This document shows positions 36,847-48,474 of a stretch of DNA of 64,000 nucleotides, piece by piece (position 1 is the first letter of the stretch; every line of letters starts with the position of its first letter). Under the pieces are notes generated by a model. That model was given only the letters and a program-made list of their open reading frames with translations. It was not told the origin of the DNA and made no database searches. Source of the DNA: Dirofilaria immitis (Eukaryota > Nematoda > Chromadorea > Rhabditida > Onchocercidae); the NCBI GenBank assembly GCA_024305405.1, contig JAKNDB010000106.1, forward strand, positions 1-64,000, in the 5' to 3' direction. The position numbers and the translations under genes are program-made.

Positions 36847-37745
36847 TGGGAACTAAGAAGAAAACAATCACCCACTTCAAATTTTGTCATGATCAGAAAG
36901 AAATCGTCGATAAATTTGAAGGCTGGACCGGTGATGAAAGGCAGGAACAAAAAGCGAGTAAGTTTTTACTTGGGCAAATGATGGAAAGTGAAGATAGTTT
37001 AATCAGAAGCATGAGAAAAAGGACAGGAAGTCTGTGTCCTACCTTATCTGAAAGAATTTGAATAAACTTGAGTCAGGAATAAATTGGTATCGGGAAACGC
37101 AGAAAGTATTTGCGCAGAAGAAATACAAGAAGAATTAAATAAAGAAAACAAGCCGACTTCATCAGAAGAAAAAAGAATGCTCATGGAGGGGCACCTAAAA
37201 ATTATTAATGGAATCATCTCCAAAGCAAATACGTTAGAAAAGGAATGAAAAGAAGCAATACGGTTTGTTGAATGCAGAAATGAGTATTATGAGATCGGCT
37301 TATATCAGTCCTATTTAGAAGAGAAGAATGCTTATTTAGCAATTGTCACAAAATGTATTATGTTCGGAGACTTTTCTAGTAAAAAAAAAATAGACTGAAT
37401 TCGTCCATTATGCGAAGAAGAATCAAAAAATGAAAGATTAAACGTAAAATTAAGTGAAAAAGAAAAGGAAGGAGAGAGCTTAAATGATTTAATTAAGAAA
37501 TTGGTAACGACAAGCAAACCTCCAGAAATAAAGACTGTAGAATTTGATAGAAATCCACTATCACTCTGAGATTTGTCTATAACACAGTTTGGAATGATGA
37601 TTGATAAAAGAGAAGATATGACAGCTACAAAGAAATTTGCACTCCTGCTTAGATGTTTGAAAGGTGAGGCACTAGCATAAACAAGCGAGAGAGGCACTAG
37701 CACATATAAAAATTTAAGTGATAGAGACAAAAGGATCAAATTATT
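36847..37745 (+). pseudogene. BEL/Pao gag fragment, decayed
   Basis: The recognisable part is near 37540-37680: VEFDRNPLSL, a TGA where Trp is expected, then GMMIDKREDMTATKKFA and LLRCLKGEALA. This is the DUF1759-type region of Pao gag proteins. Upstream, a frame from an ATG at 36847 to 37061 contains DKFEGWTGDERQEQKASKF, plausibly the gag N-terminus. Frames shift several times and stops interrupt, so it is dead. No protease, reverse transcriptase or 3' LTR follows; it is a 5' fragment. Its orientation is opposite to the two larger Pao copies to the right. Confidence 0.65.
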
Positions 37746-38036
37746 GCTATATTCGGACTCTTCTTTGCATCATAAAAATACAAATATATAAAAAGATTTT
37801 TTTGCCATTTGTACAATATCATCCATAAACAATGATGGGAATATATTACTTAAATTATTTATTCATTTTTTGATCTATGAAGAAATTAGACAATCGATGA
37901 AATCAATTTTAATAAATATGATGCTCGTGATTAAACTGATATTTAAAATGAAAATTTTAATACGCGCAAAGAAAAAATTGGTTGTTATTTTTATGAATAG
38001 AACTTCTCGACGGTGAGCTTATTCGGAAAGCGACCA

Positions 38037-38172
38037 ATGTTTTTAACAAATATAACTAGCGTTTCAAAACTCAATTTTTTCCCTTTGTATGCTTTGAGGA
38101 CCCTGCAATATTAATTTTAAAAGATATTTTTAATATAACATTAACTTTAAAGGATATAGACCATTGCGAATC
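38037..38172. repeat. Direct repeat left of the ABC-transporter fragment
   Basis: About 135 bp (TTTTTAACAAATATAACTAG, CGTTTCAAAACTCAATTTTT, TTGAGGACCCTGCAAT-like) recur at 39151-39285 in the same orientation at roughly 90% identity by eye. The pair brackets the ABCA fragment. Confidence 0.75.
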
Positions 38173-38649
38173 GAAGCAACGGTAAATATCTTTTAAAGTT
38201 AGTATCAGAATGAAGAACATTATAGCTGAAACTTCAGGAAAAAAAAACCTTTTAAGTCATACATTTCAATATTTTTATAGCCAAAATCTTTTAAAAAAGA
38301 TTAAGAATTTAATAAATAAAAATTGAAATTTATGAAGTTTCGTGATTTTAGATAATTTATCCTAGCAAGCTAAAAACAGCTTATTTGAATTATTAAATGG
38401 GTTCGCTGTTTAAAATGGCATTGAAGCGAAATTTCATCGAATTTGAAAGACGAAGACAACAAAGAATTATCAGTCATTGGTACATCTTCTGAATATAGAA
38501 TTTCTGGCTAATTCAGAAGCGAAATTTAGTGATATCAGTTCTTGCACTTCTTGAGAAGTCGATGAATATCTGAAGTGATTTATAATTGATGTAAATGAAA
38601 GAATTCATCAAGTTTCATAAAAGTTGTTATGGGAAAATTAATATGCATG

Positions 38650-39060
38650 TCAAAAATTTTTTATGCACACCTGCAAGAAAGTATTCTGTGTATATTCGTA
38701 TTTTGTTGAAAGATTAATTTTGAATACAGATCATGTTCGATGATCACCTGATCAAGAGTAGTTTGATTGATCGAATAATCCACTAAACTGGCTAATTCTG
38801 CAAATTTTGCAACCTTCTCAAAGAGCATTGACCATGTCTCTCCCTTCTGCATTGCTAATTTGTAATTCAAGTGCAATATATGCTCATCCTAAAAATTTTT
38901 GCAAAATTTTGTTAACAGCAAAATTTATTGCAAATTCTGAAGCGTTAAAATTTAAAATTTTTCTTTGCTCACTCCAATTCGTTCTGAAATAAGAATATTC
39001 GGATACCATCAATCGAGCATCGGGAAACATTTTTTTAATCAATTCCTTTCTTAGTCCAGT
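38650..39060 (-). pseudogene. Last exons of an ABCA-type transporter, truncated
   Basis: Three phase-0 exons on the minus strand: 39007-39060 (TGLRKELIKKMFPDARLM), 38748-38888 and 38650-38670 (VCIKNF then TGA), 71 codons in all. Exon 2 contains HILHLNYKLAMQKGETWS, then SLVDYSINQTTLDQ. The DYS-QTTL-QV-F motif near the C-terminus, with a preceding FPDA-L and an E-H-L-Y-L stretch, is typical of the segment after the second nucleotide-binding domain in ABCA lipid transporters. No Walker B, signature or Walker A motif was found upstream; instead a direct repeat starts 90 bp away. The reading frame is intact, but the piece is a severed 3' end unless the rest lies across a very long intron. Confidence 0.65.
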
Positions 39061-39150
39061 CTAGATGCCTGTGCATAATCATATTACTAAACTATATCTG
39101 CTACCGTATCCGAAAATAACTAATTCGATAAAATTGGATAAATTCTATTG

Positions 39151-39285
39151 TGTTTTTAACAAATATAACCAGCGTTTCAAAACTCAATTTTTTCTCCTGT
39201 GTATGCCTTGAGGACACTGCAATGTTAACTTTAAAAAATATTTTTAATGTAACATTAACTTTATTTATAAAATTCAATAACCCAT
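39151..39285. repeat. Direct repeat right of the ABC-transporter fragment
   Basis: Second copy of the 38037 repeat, same orientation, about 1.1 kb away. It ends near CCCATTGCATAC where the first copy has ACCATTGCGAAT. Confidence 0.75.
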
Positions 39286-39454
39286 TGCATACTTTTGTAT
39301 TTAAATGGCTGTAAAAGTGAATCACTGTTACTTACTTGATTTTCAAATAGCATCAAACCTTTTTTCTTTTCTTTTTTTTATGGTTGTGAGAAACCATATA
39401 AGTGCGATTTGTGCCATAAAGGATTCAGTCAAAGTAGTAGTTTGCAAAAAAATA

Positions 39455-39754
39455 TGGAAAACATCAGTTGAAAAATTGCATTGCATGAAGAATATACCAA
39501 CTTGCATTGCATGAAGAATATACCAACAAATAATATCTGTAATACAGCTATATTAATAAAGAAAATGATTTCATATTCAAAATTCTGAGCTCTGTTTTAT
39601 CTTTCATATTTTATTGATAATTGCTTGATTAATGGCTAAAAATTTTAATAAAATTTGAACAAAAAATTTTAGATTCATTTTATCACTTATTTTCGTACAT
39701 TATTGTAATTCACTATATTCTTTTTCTACCACATTTATCTCTTTGTTTTTCATC
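39455..39754. repeat. Dispersed repeat of about 600 bp, copy 3, cut by a Pao LTR
   Basis: Matches the copies at 20234 and 21001 through AATAATATCTGTAATACAGC and the TTTATTGATAATTGCTTGAT stretch. It stops at CATTTATCTCTTTGTTTTTC, where the LTR of the Pao element begins. The remainder of the repeat is not on the far side of that element as far as I can see. A 27-bp unit (TTGCATTGCATGAAGAATAT followed by ACCAAC) is duplicated in tandem at its left edge. Confidence 0.75.
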
Positions 39755-40316
39755 TATCAAAGATTTCTTTCTAATCGTGACTAACTTGACGTGGGTAACT
39801 CTTTTCTCCACAGTCCCCACTGATTTCTTCAGCTTCTTGATTCTCACATTTTGAAAGAACCTCAAACTCAAACTTGAGTAATTAAATGTTTATTATTGTA
39901 ATATGAAATATATCAACGAACAGTGATTAAATCAATCATACAATTTCAAAGATATCATTAAGACAAGTTTAATGATGATAGCCTAATTCAAGAAAAAAAT
40001 AAGAGATTAAAGAAAGACGCCTGTCTTGTTGGATAAACCAATCGCGTCGATGGACATCCTGTATAATATTTTGGTGATCAGGATCATCTTCTGTCGTGAA
40101 TGGAAGATCCTGATACAATTGTGTTGTAAGGAATAGGGCCTTTTTGGCGTGGAGGAGTAGTAGCCTTTTTGGCGTGGAGGCGCATAGACAAAAGCGTCAA
40201 TTTTAGCTTACATCGTATAGTAAAGTACGCATGTACAACATATATCCTTTGTGTAATATCCAACACAAAGGGAAGCATTAATTTCTTATTTTCTGGTTCT
40301 CGCAATTTCAACATCA
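39755..40316 (-). repeat. 3' LTR of Pao-2
   Basis: About 95% identical by eye to 45652-46190, in the same orientation. It starts TATCAAAG where the partner has TGTCAACC, so the terminal dinucleotide has mutated. An internal 25-bp direct duplication, GCCTTTTTGGCGTGGAGGAG at 40138 and GCCTTTTTGGCGTGGAGGCG at 40163, makes it longer than the partner. Confidence 0.85.
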
Positions 40317-43300
40317 TTGAAACAAAATTTTTGTTGTCCCATTTTAATCACTGCTCCAGCTGCTTCATTGATAGGCTACTGCTATTAACATGATAGCTCT
40401 TGAAATAGATCAAAGGTTGGGGCATATAGTAACTTTCCTTGCTACTAATTTCTGTATTATTTTTCTTGCTTTCGAAAATTGTCTGCTTGAACCCTAATTT
40501 ATTTCAGATATGTCCTTGTAATGCATGTGACTACAAATTTAAGTATTGATCGAATTTCATCAACATATTGTATTATTTGTGATAACATGAAATATTCATT
40601 TTCTGCAGTTCATTTCGTGTAATAACGGTAAGAGCTATTCTTGCATGGCATATCGTAAATTTCACAATTATTTTTTTTAATTTATCTTGTCAAAGATTAT
40701 GCATGTTAATTTTCCGTTATCTTTTTTTTGAGTTGTTGATATTCACAAGGATAATTAAAATTCCCTGTTTAATATTTCAGTAAAAACTTCATTTTATTCA
40801 GGCTGATAGTAGAATTTGAGCTGCTAAAGAATTTCATCTATCTTGCAATTTTATATTTTGTTAATAGAAGTAATTAAACGTTAGAAAATAGAACTGTACT
40901 TTTGAATCATGCCTTTATTATATTGTCTTTTTACGATGAACGGAAAAAAGATCATCATATAATCGATTTTACAACAGTATTTTTATTAAAAATAATAAGC
41001 CCGGGAGCTAAAGTTATAATCTAATTTATGTTTAATACGCCTTCGTTGAATTTGCTCTTCGTTATGATAATTGCTTTACTGTCCGTTAAACCCATTCCAA
41101 CTTATTATAATTCTGTAAATTTTTTTTAAAGATTTGTCTTCTTATATTCCTTTATTTATCCAAGAAGATGAGCAATCGCTTGGGACTAAAGTTTGCTAAA
41201 CCCATTCCAACTTACTATAATTCTGTAATTTTTTTTTTAATTTGGCACTTAATAAATTTCATTTTGAAATTCCTGCGATATCAGTGATTAAAAAATCTGC
41301 AAATTGATAAAATGCTTTTAACATGCTATGCTGTATTTTCTTTCTGAAAAGCAAGAATGATGAATGTTTTGTAATCATGTAGGTAATTAAACTAAGAAAA
41401 GTGTAAAGTGATCAAAATGAAGATTTATATGATAAATAGTTTAGTGTCATTAATCAATGGCATTGAATTATTAACACATTTTACGAAAAAATTCAGAATT
41501 AAAAAATATATTATAAATAACTCATTATATTTCCGAACCTTCAAATGATGCGAAAATTTTTGATACTATAAATTAAAAAATTGCAAGAAAACGCTTTTCT
41601 TTGAACATAGCACTGCTTAGTAATTTGCTCTCATTCAACTTTTTACTTCTCATGAAATTATCATTTATCACTTCATTATTTTTTTATAATAGCAGTTTAG
41701 CCATCAGATTCATATTACTAATTGTAATAATCTTTCAATAGTAAAAGATTATTTCGATTTTGACAATTTCTTTGGTATACTGTGTTCAATAGTTGATTGA
41801 ATTCCAATCGTAAGCATTGATGTTTAACGTTTTCTGGATCAGATATTTTATCCGAATTTAGTTCTGTCATAAATAATTGATTCTTTTTAAATTTATGTTT
41901 ACCTCGTTAAGAATATTTCTTCGTCTCGTGTTTTAATTGAATTTTCCATATTGATTATAATATCACCATTCATTGAATAGAGACTGATAAATTCACAATT
42001 AGTTGTCGCCATTGTTTCATTTCCTGATCGAAAACAAATGAGTTTGCAATTCATTTATAGTAACATGATTCTTTTGGGTATTAAATTTTCTAATTTTTCT
42101 ATCTGAATAATAATTTGTAGTCTTTTTTCGTACTAGAAAACAATATTTTTATTAGCTACTTATTTCCCATTTTGATTTTCACATAGTATGTTAAATATTT
42201 CTAATCATATAGATAAATTTCTTCTTCCATAAATATGAAATTTGAAATTGATTGACATCTCTTACCTAACTAAATGAATATTAAATTTCATTATTCATTA
42301 TCCATTTATTGAAAAAAATTTTGTTTTAAGTTATTATCATTTAGTTTTTTTAATTCGTTAAACCTTTACATGTGGAGAGACAGGCGATATAATTGTTTAG
42401 ACCGACATGGTATAATGGTTTGATCCGATTTTGGAGATTTGATACGACAGATAACATCTTTCTTATGATCTAAGAAAGATTTGAGCAATAGTTTCATCTG
42501 ATTGCTTTGGTTAGGTTGATCAAATTTCTAGCTTATTCTGCTTATTGTTTTCCATCAATTTTTCATCATCTATTTCTAGAGAATATATTTATTGGTCTGT
42601 CGAGATTGTGTCCATTTGGCATTTTTACCAACGTATTCCTAACTTCTCCATCTTTATTCCTTTTTGATTTCCTTTATTTTACTTAATTCCAATATCCATG
42701 AGAAACCTCCGGTTCATTGAACAGTGCTATTTCTCCTATACGTGGCATTTTTATTTTTGAAATTTTAGGGAAAACATGTTATTTTTATGTTCTTTCGCCA
42801 TGGATAATTAAGTAGTCATTTTTCCGTATTTCTTAAAATATATGCAATATTTAATAAATTCTCCTTTAATGTTTGTTTGATTTATGAGGATTAGATTCAC
42901 CATGATCATGACTGTTATAGACTGTAAAGTAAGATGAAGGAAATACATTGAGCAGATCACAACATAATCTTCATAAACCAAGCGCTAGCTAGTAGTCAAG
43001 AATTGAGTATTCTTTCTAGTTTTATTATTAATAAAGTTATCAATTTTATTTCCTATAATAATTTTCTTCCAATATCTCTTCTCATTGCCCTTCTTATTAA
43101 TGCAATTAATCTTCCATAAATTTCCTCCGCTCTACAGGGCTCTCGGTATTGTATTGGATCATTTCCTTTTTGCCATATAATCGTTAGATATTTTTCTCAT
43201 GATAGTTTCTAAAATTAACTGGAATTAAGCTGATTTATTACTTAGATCAATTCTGAGTATCCACGACGAACTATGAACCTTCTTAGAATATGCGAAAATT

Positions 43301-45651
43301 TTTTTACAGATAAACTTTTCACCAGTTCCAACCATACGGCTCTTGTGGTGAAACATGGAAGTGGAATATTGTATCCAATCTTTTCATTCTCCAATATTAT
43401 TTAAATTAAAAGAGGGTCCAGATAATCAATTTAACTTGAGAGAAAGATCTAAAACGTTTGACTCGTGTTCAGATCCATCTTTCACATGCTATGCATTTAT
43501 TAATAACTCATTTGTTTTCGTTTTTTCTCTTCAGAAACCAAAATTTACGCCTCATCTCAGATGGATAGTTCCAGCATAATATAACTAACTCTTCATGTTT
43601 TCATTGTATAAGAAGTTCTGTTCCTTGATTAGCCTTATGGAGATAAATTAAATATTTGTTATTTTCATCTAGTTCTAAGTTTCCCAATCGATCCTTTCAT
43701 CTCGAAAATTTTTCCTCTTCATCGTATTAAAGACTCCATTTACTTATTTGTCTTTAGTCAAAGCATCCTATTGTGCTTCTTTGACTAATATCTAATCTGT
43801 TAATTTGTAATCGTTGATAGTGAATAGACTTTTCTGATTTTAAATCGGTTGTAATCATGATAATTTTTACTTCTTTGATAATTCTATGAATTTGAGGATT
43901 CAACCGGTTGTTCCTAATAATCCTAACCATTCACTAAATGATTTTCATTAATAAATTTTATTTTTGAATAAGCATTTGAACGGCTAAAATTGAGAATCTG
44001 TCCATAACGTTGTTACATTTTTAAAATTCAACTGTTTAAACCAGCTGATTATCATGAGAAAAATATGATCCTCATTCTCCATCTTCATTTTCATAGTCTT
44101 CTTTAATTTCGATTTCCCATTGTGGCTAGTTTAATTCTTCTTCTTTTAGCCATGTTAGTTCTTTCCACTATAGCTCGTAATTTTTAATCCTTTAGATGAA
44201 AATCCTTTAGTTGCCATATTAGCTAGAGGGTATGTTCACTGGGAAAAAATGAAATTGTTGTGGCTCAATTCTGTGCAACCTTGGCAACAATCGAGAATGA
44301 TTTTATATCTAATATAGCGCACGTTACATTTTCGAAATCCAGCTGTTTAATTACGAATTGAGCAGCTCTCACTTCTACTTCAATGAGTATAACCTTTTGC
44401 GAGGTACGATCACATTTTATTAGGTGCAATTCGAGAAATAGCAATAACCAAATATGTTACTTTTTGTTGAATTCCTTAACTTTCGAACATATACAGCTGA
44501 TGAATAAATCGTAGTTGATGCATCACTGAAGACATAAATTTGTGTTTGCGTCAAGAAAGTTAAAATGAGATAACTTATCAGCCATTCCTTTATAAACGTG
44601 ATCTATACCCATAAAGTTCTTGTCTTTTTCACTTATAGCTTGGTACCATAATAGTTCTCTTCCATAAGTTTTTTAGAAACAGTTTAATTTGTATCATTAT
44701 TGAAATTCATAATCTTAATGGATCGTACTATGAAGCTAAAAGCCGTGAAATTAACTTTTTGTTAATTCTTTCCCAGTTCATGATTTTAATGCTAATTGGA
44801 TAACATCCCTATTATGATTCCAATTAATACCGATATTTTCTTAATTTGATTTACTTCAGCTCGATTCTTTTTATTATCTTCCCGTAGAATTCTTCATCAT
44901 TGAGAGAAATTCTCTTATATTCATTGAAGCTTAATTGAAGATAGATTTTATTTCTGCATATTTTTTAAGAGCTTTCTCTGTTTTTTTAATTGATAATATA
45001 ACGTCGTCAATGTCAAGATTTTTTCTTATTTAGAAAGCAATTTCACTTCCATGATTTTCTAGGTGGTAATAAATGTAGCGGACAATAAAAAAACCATGAT
45101 ATAATTCTTCTAAAACGGTTACAACTTATGTTTCCTCGTTTACTGTCTTTGAATGTTCTTCAACTGAAGGAATCGAGTGCAATTTTTTTCTGACCTGTGT
45201 AGTTTTATCTGGAGAAACATTATTTCTTTATCCATCACTATCATCGTTTTCATTGCTCGGAAGCGAGGCAATATTTCGATTAAATTGAAGAGCATTATCA
45301 GACCACGATATAAAACATCGATTAAACTTTTCATTTCTTTAAGGTGCACTGATGTTTCTTAATTTTGTCGTTAATTTGTTGTTGCTAATAATTCATGATA
45401 GAGTGAATAATGAATAATGTCAACCTGATTCATATGTTTTTGAATTATATTGGATTGTTCCTGAATTATTTCATTGTATCGGTTAAATAATTGTTTACAA
45501 ATCTGAAGCCTTCTGATTAAGGATTTTAATTCATCAAAATAAAGACCATAATTGTCACTTGATATGACATTTAATTCTTTCCACAGCTAACAGACTTATT
45601 ATCTTGTTTTTCTTAATGATACTTTGCTAATTCTAGCTTCCCGAACTAATC
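40317..45651 (-). pseudogene. Pao-2 pol: reverse transcriptase, RNase H, integrase, decayed
   Basis: From the high end, frames interrupted by stops give SSDNYGLYFDELKSLIRRL, then FNRYNEIIQEQ and SLIDVLYRG (45140-45349 is the longest open stretch), FLQIKLHRSEKNCTRFLQL, and NLDIDDVILSIKKTEKAL near 44990, the polymerase active-site region. The usual Y-V-D-D reads D-I-D-D. RNase H is marked by YVFSDASTTIYSSAVYV near 44530. Integrase is marked by CFTTRAVWLELVKSL and HILRRFIVRRGYS at about 43260-43351. The rest towards 40317 has no clear frame. Plus-strand ORFs here, including 43355-43579, are shadows. Confidence 0.8.
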
Positions 45652-46190
45652 TGTCAACCATTTCTTTCTAATCGTGACTAACTTGACGTGGGTAACTCTT
45701 TTCTCCACAGTCCCCACTGATCTCTTCAGCTTCTTGATTCTCACATTTTGAAAGAACCTCAAACTCAAACTTGGGTAATTAAATGTTTATTATTGTAATA
45801 TGAAATATATCAACGAACAGTGATCAAATCAATCATACAATTTCAAAGATATCATTAAGACAAGTTTAATGATGATAGCCTAATTCAAGAAAAAAATAAG
45901 AGATTAAAAGAAAGACGCCTGTCTTGTTGGATAAACCAATCGCGTCGATGGACATCCTGTATAATATTTTGGTGATCAGGATCATCTTCTGTCGTGAATG
46001 GAAGATCCTGATACAATTGTGTTGTAAGAAATAGGGCCTTTTTGGCGTGGAGGAGTACGGCGCATAGACAAAAGCGTCAATTTTAGCTTACATCGTACAG
46101 TAAAGTACGCATGTACAACATATATCCTTTGTGTAATATCCAACACAAAGGAAGCATTAATTTCTAATTTTCCTAGCAATTTCAGCGACA
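45652..46190 (-). repeat. Internal LTR of the Pao-2 family
   Basis: Starts TGTCAACC and ends GCGACA in the given strand, so both ends show TG...CA. It is the near-identical partner of 39755-40316. It separates protease-distal sequence (IIIPNIDL) on one side from LVREARISKVSL on the other. About 90-100 codons normally found between these points in Pao proteins are missing. Flanks GATC and GATT differ, so no clean target-site duplication is seen. Confidence 0.85.
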
Positions 46191-48010
46191 GATCTATATT
46201 TGGAATAATGATGGCTTCAGCTGCATATGTTCTTTCTATAGATTGGCATTTTAAATGTCGACTTCGTTTGTGTATTCGCTTCCAGTTATCATTGGTGCAA
46301 CTCATGCATGAAAAAAATCCAGCGTAGCTTCTATAAATATATCAGGTTGTTTCCAATAACTCTGAAGACAGTTAGTTGCCTTTGGTTTTCTATGGGCGAC
46401 AATTATTTTTGTCTAATTTGACTACCTGCGATTTGCTATTCAAGATGGATCTATCATATTTGTCCTAAATAATATAAGTATATTTCTCTCTTTCCAATGT
46501 CGACCACGATTTCTTTGATAGGGCATGTCTTTGGTGACTTATTACCAATGAAAGCGATTTTTAATTCTTGTTCGTTGATTTTCTCAAGACTCGATTGGTC
46601 CGCTAAATCATTAGACATAAAGAATAGTTGCTAACCGATGTCGAACAATACTAAAGCTTTTTCTTGGCTTTCTTGGTGTTTTGTATTGATTACATTTATC
46701 TTTTTGCATAAAAGTAGGATTTGCTTATCTTGCTACAATCCTTTTTCAGTTGTTAAATTTGTTATTGTAGTCGAATTTACTTTTTCTTTATTTTTTCCAC
46801 CGTTCGGGTATTGGGAAATAGCGTCTTATTGTATAGGCCTTTACAGTAGAAACAAGAAATTTTTTTTATCGTAGTCATTAGTCGCATGACATGTCGAAGA
46901 CAATTAATGCATGTGTGGGTTTTTTTAAAACATTCCAGTCGCTGTCTGAGCATAGGATATATATCTCATTGATTATCCTGATGATTTTTATTGCAAAATG
47001 CAGAATGTGCAGGATCTTCTAACTTTGTTACCCATAGAACAAACCTTCCTTTGATTCTGTAGTCAACTTTTGTTCAGATTTCTTAAGTGTAACTAGGTAC
47101 GATTTTCTCTCTAGGTACTCTATGTAGCTCGTTTTGTTTTAAGTTCTATTAGTAATTTTTCTTCACTAAGAATTCTAATTAGAATTTAGTGATTTCTTCA
47201 TTTCATTGTATTAATTCTATCAGGAATTGTCTCAGCTTATAATAAATCATCCAATTTTCTTAACTTAATAACGACTTCTATACTATAATGATGCAACTCT
47301 TACCTATAGCATCAGTTATCGTAAAATTCTTTCATTGTTTAATGGTTGATTTTCAATGTCAATCATTTCCTTTTATTGAGTAAAATTCATTGCAGAATAA
47401 TTTTCTAAGATAAGAGATCCATCAAATTTTTCCTCTGAAACATCTTCTATGAATGATATCATAGTTCTCTGGAGTGATATTATGACCTTTCCCAGCTAAC
47501 AAAGCTTTTTTGGACAAGACATCAAGTAAATCAATTTCTGAATGTCCGAGATATTTTGGAGATTAACTGCTGCTTTGATATGAAGAGATTTCTTTTTATG
47601 GACGTCTTTTCTTGATGACTTAACTGTTGTAAAGCTAACTCATAATTATCATGATAAATATTTAAAATCATGACAGCTTCTTTAGCTTCATTTGTTAAGT
47701 TTAACATACCTTAACTGTCGTTGACCTTTACACATCCTTATATACTTCTTCATCTTCTTTGTTCTTTTCCAGTGTTACAATCTGTTGAATAGGTTCTAAC
47801 CAGCTTTGATTTTCTGATTCAGAGCATCCAGTGTGAAATTCGTGGCTTTGATTTCTTTTTGATAATTCGTTCTTTGACTTCTTATTGCTGACATAATTGT
47901 TCGCTGGTAGGTTTCGATCTGCGATGATAGACCTTTTACTTTATCGAGAAACTTCAGCACATGTATTTTATTAGATTTAATTGATTGAACTAGATTTAAA
48001 TATTAAAAAT
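46191..48010 (-). pseudogene. Pao-2 gag and protease, decayed
   Basis: The gag start is visible near 47950 (VLKFLDKVKGLSSQIETYQ, then RTNYQKEIKATNFTLDALNQ). A zinc-knuckle stretch with HTCINC and SCFYCKG lies near 46830-46940. The aspartic protease follows at about 46655: ALVLFDIG, a TAG at 46631-46633 where Ser is expected, then QLFFMSNDLADQS and ELKIAFIGNK. It ends RTYAAEAIIIPNIDL at the LTR. Several stops and shifts make it non-functional. Confidence 0.75.
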
Positions 48011-48474
48011 TTTCATTATTACATGATTTTGCAAGTTGCTGTCCGTGATATTTGGAAATATTTTCATTTCAAATATGAGATTCTTATGAGATTCAATATT
48101 TTCATTTCAGATATGAGATTCTTGTTCAGAATTCTTTGATGCGGTATCAAAATTAAAAGAGAAGTAGAGTGTTATAAAAAGATTGTTGAAAAAAATTACA
48201 AAAATTGCTAATTGAATCATTCCAGAATTGAAATCGAATCATAATTCTATGTTTCCTCGTGAACGAATCCAAACAAAGAAATTGTTAATAATTCAATAAT
48301 ATTGCTGTTAACAATTTGTATTCTAAGAGTTTTAATTATATATAACTAGTAATGTATTAAATCACTATTTACATCAATCTATATTTTCGAAATGACATGT
48401 TTTACTTGGTAATATATATATTTTAACTGTTGGAACTCTCTTTTTTGATAATTCTTTCATTAATTTTAGAAAAT

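Larger units (their letters stand above)
39755..48010 (-). mobile_element. BEL/Pao LTR retrotransposon, rearranged and inactive (Pao-2)
   Basis: On the minus strand this reads gag (48010 to about 46800), protease (about 46650), an LTR (46190-45652), reverse transcriptase (from 45650), RNase H (about 44530), integrase (about 43350) and a 3' LTR (40316-39755). Domain order is that of BEL/Pao. An LTR where coding sequence should be, and the lack of a 5' LTR beyond gag, show a nested insertion or recombination. Stops and frameshifts throughout make it inactive. The 3' LTR is inserted in the 600-bp repeat. Confidence 0.85.

Noticed and set aside
37332..37739. 135-codon minus ORF, Ser/Phe/Leu-rich
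   Set aside because: Antisense shadow of the plus-strand Pao gag fragment.
43355..43579. Plus ORF of 74 codons in Pao-2
   Set aside because: Antisense to integrase sequence on the minus strand.
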